Assembly (NCBI GenBank): GCA_958352845.1
Contig: CATWQC010000008.1
Location: 1-64,000, forward strand
DNA: 64,000 nucleotides
Direction of reading: 5' to 3'
From: an uncultured Collinsella sp.
GTDB lineage: Bacteria > Actinomycetota > Coriobacteriia > Coriobacteriales > Coriobacteriaceae
The translations under genes and the position numbers were made by a program. Below the pieces are notes generated by a model. It was not told the origin of the DNA. It did no database searches and was given only the letters and a program-made list of their open reading frames with translations. Below, in pieces: positions 57,605 to 64,000 of the stretch. Within the stretch, counting starts at the first letter, position 1. Every line of letters starts with the position of its first letter.

Positions 57605-59563
57605 CTACGACAGGAAAATCCTCGTCCTGCCGCACGCGTCAACGGCGACCGGCAGACGCGTACCGTCACGCTCGACCAGATAGCGTACCTGCCGACGACG
57701 CAAGCAGTCGCGGCAACGGACCTGTCCCGTCGCATCGGTAGCGCAGACGCCCTCGGCGGTCAGCAGGCAGTGCTCGCACACCATAAGCTCGGGACGGTCG
57801 GCGTCGACCGGACCCCAGACGCCGGGTTCAGCAGCCAGTTCGGCAATACGCTCCGCATCATTGCCGAGCAACTCGGCCGGCAAGTACACCCGCCCCGCAC
57901 CGAGTTCGCGCAGCCAGGCAAGCGTAGCCCGATTCGCGCAGAACACCGGCGCCGCCACGTCAAACGTCACGCCCAGCTCGCGAGCGATCACCACCTGTCC
58001 CAGGTTGCGGCAGACGACGCGCCCGGCACGCTGCATCAGTGAGCGGGTCCGGTCAGCGTCACCCGTGCGGCACACCTCGTCAAGCACCACAACGGCGTCG
58101 GACAAATCGAGTTCTCCGCGCGGGTCGGCATCCATCAGCTGCCAAGCAAAAACCATGCGAGTGGGAACCGCGCACTCCACCAACTCCGTCGACGCACCGC
58201 CATCCACCGCAACGCCCTCAAAGGGCAGCACCTCAACGGCACGCGCAACGGGCGCAATCGCATCCGCCTCGGCCCGCATGCGCTCCAACACCGCCGCCGT
58301 CTGATCCAACACGCCGGCGCTGCGAATCAGGTACACCTCGCAGCCCGCGTCCACCTTACGCTTGCAATGCACGACGACGCGCTTCCCCGCTGCGGCATCC
58401 ACCGGGCAGGGTACCTGCGGCCAGCGCTTGGGCACATCGGGACGCGCGTCGACACCCGGATAGAACCGAATCTCGAGCGTGTCACCCGCCGCCACGGCGG
58501 CGTCGAGCTCAACGGTCACCTCTTCGTGGCCCACAGCGACCAAACGCCCCACGCGCACGCCCTGGTTAATTGCGCGCTCAAAGCTCATCAGCTCGGCACC
58601 CGAACGCCCTCGCAGGTACGCATCGGTAAACCCACGATTAAACGACCTTCCCAGCTCGCGTTCAAGCTCTTCCACGACACCGGGGTCCCACGCGCCGTCG
58701 CGCAGCATATCGAGCGCCCGGCGCCACACCCGCACCACGTTGAATACGTAATCGGGGTTCTTCATGCGCCCCTCGATCTTGAGCGACGCCACGCCGGCAT
58801 CTATAAGCTCGGGCAGATGCGCAATACCCAGATAGTCGCGCGGGCACAGCAGGCGATCCCCCTCGACGGCGACAACGCTCTGCCCCGCCTCGTCCACCAG
58901 GTCGTACGCCAGACGGCACGGCTGCGTGCAGTCGCCGCGCATCGCCGAGCGCCCACGCCGCAGGGCCGAGAACTCGCACGCCCCCGAATAGCCGATGCAA
59001 ATCGCACCGTGGCAGAACACCTCGATGGGCACGCCCGTGGTACATAGCGCCGCAATCTCGTCGACCGTCAGCTCGCGTGCCGTCGTCACGCGCTTGACCC
59101 CCAGCTCATCGGCGGCAAGCCGCACGGCGCCTTCGCTATGAGCGCCCGCCTGCGTGGACAGGTGAATCTCGATCCCGGGAATCGCCGTGCGCAGTACACA
59201 AGCCAGCCCGGCATCGGCGACAATCAGAGCATCGGCGCCCAGCTCCAGTGCATGAACTCCCAACGCCACCGCGTCGGACAACTCATCGTCAAACACGAAC
59301 ACGTTGAGCGTTACGTACACACGCACGCCATGGGCATGCGCCACGGCGCAGCCGCGCGCAAACTCGTCATCCGTAAAGCCATGCGCGCTCACGCGGGCGT
59401 TAAAGCCGCCCAACCCCGCATAGATGGCATCGGCACCCGCGGCGATGGCCGCAAGCATCTGGTCGAGTCCGCCCGCCGGCGCCAGCAGCTCGGGCAGCGC
59501 CGCACCGGCAGCATCCAATCCAGTCTCGTATTGTCCGCTCGGCCCCATCGCCCGAATCGCCAT
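57605..59563 (-). CDS. U32-family peptidase/hydroxylase-like protein
   Basis: 652 residues. The N-terminal U32 domain has ELLAPAGGLDQMLAAIAAGADAIYAG, EVFCHGAICIGYSGACEFS and the Cys-rich signature GDCTQPCRLAYDL, with KIEGRMKNPDYV. A C-terminal extension (about 400-652) carries a Cys-rich knuckle CEHCLLTAEGVC..CRDC. Family members act as collagenase-like proteases or as RlhA/TrhP-type RNA hydroxylation enzymes; the second is more likely for a single cytoplasmic protein. ATG at 59563 with AAGGAG. Confidence 0.9.
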   Translation of the reverse strand: MAIRAMGPSGQYETGLDAAGAALPELLAPAGGLDQMLAAIAAGADAIYAGLGGFNARVSAHGFTDDEFARGCAVAHAHGVRVYVTLNVFVFDDELSDAVALGVHALELGADALIVADAGLACVLRTAIPGIEIHLSTQAGAHSEGAVRLAADELGVKRVTTARELTVDEIAALCTTGVPIEVFCHGAICIGYSGACEFSALRRGRSAMRGDCTQPCRLAYDLVDEAGQSVVAVEGDRLLCPRDYLGIAHLPELIDAGVASLKIEGRMKNPDYVFNVVRVWRRALDMLRDGAWDPGVVEELERELGRSFNRGFTDAYLRGRSGAELMSFERAINQGVRVGRLVAVGHEEVTVELDAAVAAGDTLEIRFYPGVDARPDVPKRWPQVPCPVDAAAGKRVVVHCKRKVDAGCEVYLIRSAGVLDQTAAVLERMRAEADAIAPVARAVEVLPFEGVAVDGGASTELVECAVPTRMVFAWQLMDADPRGELDLSDAVVVLDEVCRTGDADRTRSLMQRAGRVVCRNLGQVVIARELGVTFDVAAPVFCANRATLAWLRELGAGRVYLPAELLGNDAERIAELAAEPGVWGPVDADRPELMVCEHCLLTAEGVCATDATGQVRCRDCLRRRQVRYLVERDGTRLPVAVDACGRTRIFLS

Positions 59564-59725
59564 CGACAAACTCCTTACCAAGGTATGCATTCACTCTGAA
59601 AAATGCCGTCTTCCAGCATACACGAGGCCTCGCGCGCCCCGTTTGGTTTATCGTGTAATAACTTATGTCCATCCTGCCCAGACGGCACATCCACCGTCCG
59701 GCACGACATACCTGGAGGTCAATAT

Positions 59726-61942
59726 ATGGGTCCTCGCCAACGACAGGGACGCAGCCGTTCAAAGACGCATGCCCTGCCCATAATCCTGCTCTCGTTTTTG
59801 GGCTTTCTGCTTATCGCGGGCGTGGCATTTGGCATCGGCATGGTCGGCAACGTCAACCGCTGGCTGTCCGATCTGCCCGACTACACCGACGCCAACGCGT
59901 ATCTGGTGAGCGAGCCCACCGAGATCGTCGACTGCAACGGCAACAAGATCGCAAGCTTCTACACGCAAAACCGCAAGTCCATCACCAAGGACGAGGTCTC
60001 CCCCTACGTGCTGCAGGGCACCGTTGACGTCGAGGACGAGCGCTTCTACGAGCACGGCGGTATCGACCTGTGGGGTATCGCGCGTGCTGCGGTGGCAACC
60101 CTCGGCGGCGGGCACGAAGGCGCCTCGACTATCACCCAGCAGCTGGTGCGCAACACCATCCTGCAGGAGGAGCAGTTCGACTCGACCATCGAGCGTAAGG
60201 TGCGCGAGGCCTACATCGCCGTCAAGATGGAGGACATGTACTCCAAAGACGAGATCCTCATGATGTACCTCAACACCATCTATTACGGCCACGGCGCCTA
60301 CGGTATTGAGGCCGCAGCCGAGACCTATCTGTCCAAGAGCGCCGCCGACCTCACCCTGAGCGAGGCCGCGCTGCTCATCGGCCTTCCCAACTCGCCCTCG
60401 CAGTACGACCCCACGGTCAACCCCGACCTGGCGCTGTCCCGTCGCAACAAGGTCCTCGACAACATGTTGCGTCTGGGCCACATTACGCAGGAGGAGCACG
60501 ATGCCGCACAGGCCGAGCCCATCACCCTCAACGTGACCGAAATCTCGGGCAGCGGCGTCGACGTATACTCGCAGCCCTACTTTGTCGCCTATGTTAAGCA
60601 GCTGCTGGAGCAGGAGTTCTCGACCGACGTGCTCTTTAAGGGCGGTCTGACCGTCAAGACCACCATCGACCCCACGATGCAGCAGGTGGCAGAGAATGCC
60701 GTCCGCGAGCAGCTCGACACGCTCTCGCTCGACGGCCTGGACATGGGCATGGTCGTCGTCGATCCCAAGACCGGCTACATCAAGTGCATGGTGGGCGGCT
60801 ACGACTACAACGCCGACGAGAACCACGTAAACCATGCCACGGCCAAGCGTCCCGTCGGCTCCACCTTCAAGGCCTTTACGCTGGCAACTGCCATCCAAAA
60901 CGGCATGAACCCCAACGTCACCCTCAACTGCAACTCGCCGCTCAAGGCCAAGGGCACCACGACCGAGGTCCAAAACTACGCCAACCATAGCTATGGCAAC
61001 ATCACGCTTAAGCAGGCGACGGCATACTCCTCCAACACCGGCTACATCCAGGTGGCGGAAGCCGTCGGCAACAGCAAGATCATCTCGCTCGTCAAAAAGC
61101 TCGGCATCGATCCCGCCAAGGACAACATCGAGGACGTTCCCGTCATGACCCTCGGCACTGGCTCGATCTCGCCGCTCGAGATGGCCGCCGCCTACGCGAC
61201 GTTTGCCAACGGCGGCTACTATCGTCAGCCGATCGCCATCACCGAGATTGACTCTCGTACCGGTTCGGTGCTGTACCAGCACACGGACAATCCCTCACAG
61301 GTGCTTACCGAGGGCGAGGCCGCCGCGGTCACCGATGTTCTGTCCGGCGTCATGCAGGGCAGCGGTACAGGTGCTGCTGGCGCCCTGAGCGTCAACCAGC
61401 CCTATGCCGGCAAAACGGGCACCACCGACAACACCACCAACCTGTGGTTCTGCGGCTATACCCCGCAGCTGGCGTGCGCCCTGTGGACCGGCTATTCCGC
61501 AGGTGAGATCCCCATCCAAAAATACGGCACGGACCTGCTGGGCGACAGCACCAACCTGCCTGTCTTTAAGCGGTTTATGAACACCGTTCTGACCGGTACC
61601 GAGCGCGAGGAGTTTGCGACCGGAACGGCGCCCACCTACAAGAACAACAGCGTCTGGAAGTTCTACGGCACCAACAACACCAAGAAGACGGAGAACGACG
61701 ACAAGGACGAGAACGAGGACGAAGAGGAAACCACCACAACGACCACCACGACGACCACGACCACCGAGACCACGGGCGGCGACACCACCGGCGGCACCGG
61801 AACGACCGGTGGCTCGACGGGCGGCTCCACCGGTGGCTCGACGGGCGGCTCCACTGGTGGTTCGACCGGCGGCGATGGCGGCACGCCTACGCCCACGCCC
61901 ACTCCCGACCCATCGCCCACGCCTGACGATACTGTTGGCTAG
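59726..61942 (+). CDS. Class A penicillin-binding protein (PBP1A-type)
   Basis: 738 residues, bifunctional peptidoglycan synthase. One N-terminal membrane helix (about 18-38), a GT51 glycosyltransferase domain (DVEDERFYEHGGID with catalytic Glu, GASTITQQLVRN), then a transpeptidase domain with SxxK (GSTFKAF), SxN (SSNTGY) and KTGT (AGKTGTTDN). The C-terminus is low complexity: an acidic stretch, a run of Thr, then Gly-Gly-Ser-Thr repeats and a Pro/Thr tail. Start ATG 59726 with TGGAGG 8 nt upstream; the frame is open earlier but without RBS. Confidence 0.95.
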   Translation: MGPRQRQGRSRSKTHALPIILLSFLGFLLIAGVAFGIGMVGNVNRWLSDLPDYTDANAYLVSEPTEIVDCNGNKIASFYTQNRKSITKDEVSPYVLQGTVDVEDERFYEHGGIDLWGIARAAVATLGGGHEGASTITQQLVRNTILQEEQFDSTIERKVREAYIAVKMEDMYSKDEILMMYLNTIYYGHGAYGIEAAAETYLSKSAADLTLSEAALLIGLPNSPSQYDPTVNPDLALSRRNKVLDNMLRLGHITQEEHDAAQAEPITLNVTEISGSGVDVYSQPYFVAYVKQLLEQEFSTDVLFKGGLTVKTTIDPTMQQVAENAVREQLDTLSLDGLDMGMVVVDPKTGYIKCMVGGYDYNADENHVNHATAKRPVGSTFKAFTLATAIQNGMNPNVTLNCNSPLKAKGTTTEVQNYANHSYGNITLKQATAYSSNTGYIQVAEAVGNSKIISLVKKLGIDPAKDNIEDVPVMTLGTGSISPLEMAAAYATFANGGYYRQPIAITEIDSRTGSVLYQHTDNPSQVLTEGEAAAVTDVLSGVMQGSGTGAAGALSVNQPYAGKTGTTDNTTNLWFCGYTPQLACALWTGYSAGEIPIQKYGTDLLGDSTNLPVFKRFMNTVLTGTEREEFATGTAPTYKNNSVWKFYGTNNTKKTENDDKDENEDEEETTTTTTTTTTTTETTGGDTTGGTGTTGGSTGGSTGGSTGGSTGGSTGGDGGTPTPTPTPDPSPTPDDTVG

Positions 61943-61965
61943 AAATTCATCCGGCCATTAGCAAC

Positions 61966-62006
61966 AAGGCCCCCGAGCAGCTTATTAAACTGCTCGGGGG
62001 CCTTTT
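61966..62006 (+). terminator. Terminator of the PBP gene
   Basis: Perfect 15-bp stem AAGGCCCCCGAGCAG/CTGCTCGGGGGCCTT with 9-nt loop, TTTT. Confidence 0.95.
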
Positions 62007-62044
62007 AGTTTGAAGCGACCTGGCAGGCGGTCTTTATACCGACA

Positions 62045-62082
62045 AACAAAAAGGGGGCACCGACCAACGTCGATACCCCCTT
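62045..62082 (-). terminator. Terminator of argR
   Basis: AAGGGGG-ATCGAC/GGTCG-GCCCCC stem and TTTTTGTTTG on the minus strand. Confidence 0.85.
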
Positions 62083-62130
62083 ACAAGCCACCATGTCACG
62101 CACACAGTGCCGAGCGCACGACCCGCACGC

Positions 62131-62568
62131 CTACTTGCGAGAATTGCTCAGCTTATTGATCAGCGCCTCGAGACGCTCGCCGTCCTCGGCCGTCTGGGCA
62201 ATGACCAAAATCGTATCGTTGCCGGCAAGCGAGCCAAGCACATCGGGCAACTCTGCCGCATCAACGGCGGCGGCGATGCCGGAAGCCGTGCCAGGCTGAG
62301 CCTTGATCATAACCAGATTATCGGTACGCAGAACGCCCGTAACGAGCTCGGAAACCATACGCTGCAGGTGCAGGTCCTCTGCCAGAACATAGATGCCCTC
62401 AGGGAGCTTACGCAGCCCCATGTCGGCAATATCGCGAGAGACAGTCGCCTGCGTGCAATCAAAGCCCATAGCGCGGAGCTCATCGACCAGCACGCGCTGC
62501 GTGCGGACGTCCTTATTGCGCACAATATCTCTAATGGCATCCTGGCGCCCATTGCGTTTTTTAGCCAT
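62131..62568 (-). CDS. argR: Arginine repressor ArgR
   Basis: 145 residues. N-terminal winged helix (VDELRAMGFDCTQATVSRDIADMGL), C-terminal arginine-binding and hexamer domain (AQPGTASGIAAAVD, LGSLAGNDTILVIA with the ligand-binding GNDT). Controls arginine biosynthesis or breakdown genes, none of which is in the window. ATG at 62568 with GAGAGGG upstream. Single gene. Confidence 0.94.
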   Translation of the reverse strand: MAKKRNGRQDAIRDIVRNKDVRTQRVLVDELRAMGFDCTQATVSRDIADMGLRKLPEGIYVLAEDLHLQRMVSELVTGVLRTDNLVMIKAQPGTASGIAAAVDAAELPDVLGSLAGNDTILVIAQTAEDGERLEALINKLSNSRK

Positions 62569-62700
62569 ACAAACCCTCTCTCCAAAAGATGGCGGAGACA
62601 ATCAATCAGTGATTGAATAGTTTAACGCTATTTGAAGGCTTTTGTGTATAAGAACGCATTTCGAAACAATTCTATGCAAGTTTGTTTCGTAATGAGCCGT

Positions 62701-63741
62701 TTAGGCGGTTTTTGCGCCCGTCCGGTTAAGAAAAGCTGCCAGATGCGTACACATCACGCAGCGCGCGGGCTTGGCGCTGGCAATCGGCCCAAACAACAGA
62801 CCGAGTCCCCGATGGTTGTCCTTGAGCGCGGCGACCATCTGACGGGTTCGAGGCGCATCGAGCATATCACGCATGCGGGCGGAACGCTCGATTGACGACA
62901 ACCCATGCGGGCTCAGGCACAAATTCTCGATGCAGGCGACCAGTCCGGCAAAGTAGAACTTTTGGCTTGTCAGCTTGAGCCGACCACCGCTATCTGCTTC
63001 CGAGAGTGAGTCCGCAAGCTCGTCGAGTGCTCGGATGTCATCGGATACCTTGGCATACATGGTGGGATCAAAGGCATCTGTAAGCTTAGGTGCCGCGGCG
63101 TGGAAACAAGCGTCGCCGCAGCCGGAGACGCGCTGCGCCCGCGAGAGCGCGCACGCCATAAACCCAACTGTGCGAAACACCTTGTCGCACAAAAGGCATG
63201 CCTCAAACAGCGAGCGGCTGTACATCACGCCAGAGGTCTGAGCGACTAGGCCGCCTAAAATCAACTGGGACAGCCCGGTCACCATCGAAGACTTGTCTTC
63301 AATGACAATAGGGGCAACATCCAAGACGCGCGAATGGCGCTCTCGATGTGCATCATAGCGGTCGAGCGACACCGTGGGGAACACTATGTCTGCCGCAGTA
63401 TCGCACGCGATATCGACCATCTTGGAAAGGGACTGCGGAGCTAACCACTCATCGGCGTTCATAGCGATGATTTGAGAGCCACGCGAGGCAGCAAAACCGG
63501 CACGAAGACAAGCACCGCGCTTCGCGTCCTCGACGTCAATCAAATCAATATGGATGTCCCTGTCGGCAGCAACTTGAAGCGAATGGCGCACACCGGGCGC
63601 AGCATCGCGGCAGACAACGACAATCTGCAAATCGTAGAGGTCTTGGTTCTGGATACTCTCGAGCGCACGCATCGCATAGCTGGGCGAACCTTCTACCACA
63701 AGGATCACCGAAAGTCGCGGATGCGAGCCACGTCGAACCAA
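62701..63741 (-). CDS. Glycosyltransferase family 2-like protein
   Basis: 346 residues. The N-terminal 130 residues have the GT-A layout: LSVILVVEGSPSYAMRALESIQNQ, LQIVVVCRDA, KRGACLRAGFAASRGSQIIAMNADEWL (NADE in place of the DxD). The rest is helical and I do not recognise it. It might transfer a sugar for wall or capsule polymers; activity is uncertain because of the DxD change. The start is TTG at 63741 with GAGAGGA upstream. The gap to truA (63742-63902) shows nothing certain. Confidence 0.7.
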   Translation of the reverse strand: MVRRGSHPRLSVILVVEGSPSYAMRALESIQNQDLYDLQIVVVCRDAAPGVRHSLQVAADRDIHIDLIDVEDAKRGACLRAGFAASRGSQIIAMNADEWLAPQSLSKMVDIACDTAADIVFPTVSLDRYDAHRERHSRVLDVAPIVIEDKSSMVTGLSQLILGGLVAQTSGVMYSRSLFEACLLCDKVFRTVGFMACALSRAQRVSGCGDACFHAAAPKLTDAFDPTMYAKVSDDIRALDELADSLSEADSGGRLKLTSQKFYFAGLVACIENLCLSPHGLSSIERSARMRDMLDAPRTRQMVAALKDNHRGLGLLFGPIASAKPARCVMCTHLAAFLNRTGAKTA

Positions 63742-63902
63742 GTTATCCGTCCTCTCGACAGCAATGAATCAAACCGTGGTTCATGGTACACCCCGGCAAT
63801 AAAAGCAATGAGACACCAGTTGTATTGCACGTCAAGAACAGATGTTGCACACGCGCAGCCCACAGATGACAGGTGTCGACGCACGACGCGTCGAGCCCTC
63901 CC

Positions 63903-64000
63903 CTAGTCGAGCACGACAAGCTCGGCGGGATCGTAATCCACGCCCATAAACGTAAGGCCGCAGGCAGGAGCCGTGGGGCCCGCAGCGGTACGGTCGCAAG
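63903..64000 (-). CDS. truA: tRNA pseudouridine synthase A, C-terminal end (partial)
   Basis: Last 31 codons only; the gene runs out of the window. The sequence CDRTAAGPTAPACGLTF followed by MGVDYDPAELVVLD fits the TruA C-terminus, where a PTAPAxGL segment closes the active site. Stop TAG at 63905-63903. Identification rests on this short motif. Confidence 0.7.
   Translation of the reverse strand, partial: CDRTAAGPTAPACGLTFMGVDYDPAELVVLD

Overview
The window looks like a chromosomal segment from a high-GC Gram-positive gut bacterium of the class Coriobacteriia, most likely a Collinsella. This is inferred from overall GC and codon use, a sortase-anchored LPXTG protein, split transketolase genes, a rubredoxin/flavin-reductase pair, and intergenic repeats of a kind I associate with this group. 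It could not be checked by search. No rRNA, CRISPR array or replication origin is present; two tRNA genes are.

Layout. 1-3.2 kb: a 3' portion of a large coiled-coil, CAP-domain, LPXTG wall protein. 3.2-7.4 kb: copper module (CsoR-type operator, copA, copZ, csoR) and a zinc-ribbon membrane protein. 7.4-11.5 kb: amidohydrolase, a DUF559/Vsr-like nuclease gene closely framed by palindromic repeat arrays, and an unknown gene. 11.8-19.9 kb: gltBD glutamate synthase, a gene remnant, mntH. 19.9-22.6 kb: rubredoxin, flavin reductase, smpB, TPR protein, tRNA-Glu and tRNA-Gln. 23.3-28.3 kb: ArsC-like protein and a MurNAc catabolism cluster (murR-murQ-murP-mupG). 28.4-42.5 kb: VanZ-like protein, serine recombinase, rnr, ftsEX, split transketolase, YitT protein, prfB-secA, rpmE. 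42.7-50.0 kb: an accessory island bounded by a 67-nt direct repeat, carrying a small secreted peptide, two ABC exporter systems, a DUF2975/Xre pair and a 5'-truncated tyrosine integrase. 50.1-64 kb: ACT protein, citrate synthase, two HAD phosphatases, adenine deaminase, tyrS, U32 peptidase, class A PBP, argR, a glycosyltransferase-like gene and the end of truA.

The most unusual feature is a family of about 57-nt palindromes (16-nt arms, GTCTCGATCTGTAACA and its complement) arranged in four tandem arrays of 3-5 units at a strict period of about 80 nt, plus one half unit. Two of these arrays directly frame the DUF559-like nuclease gene (8 nt after its stop, 26 nt before its start), which suggests a repeat/nuclease pair similar in logic to REP elements and their RAYT proteins. 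Several other inverted-repeat families (GGGGACAGG, ACTAGTC/GTCCCC, a 67-nt hairpin, a 123-nt near-palindrome) occupy other intergenic spaces, and in two cases supply the stop codon of the adjacent gene.

Regulation visible in the sequence includes a CsoR operator at copA, an Xre-type operator in the divergent island promoter, an RBS-sequestering hairpin in front of one HAD gene, a terminator hairpin in the adenine deaminase leader and a terminator between murP and mupG.
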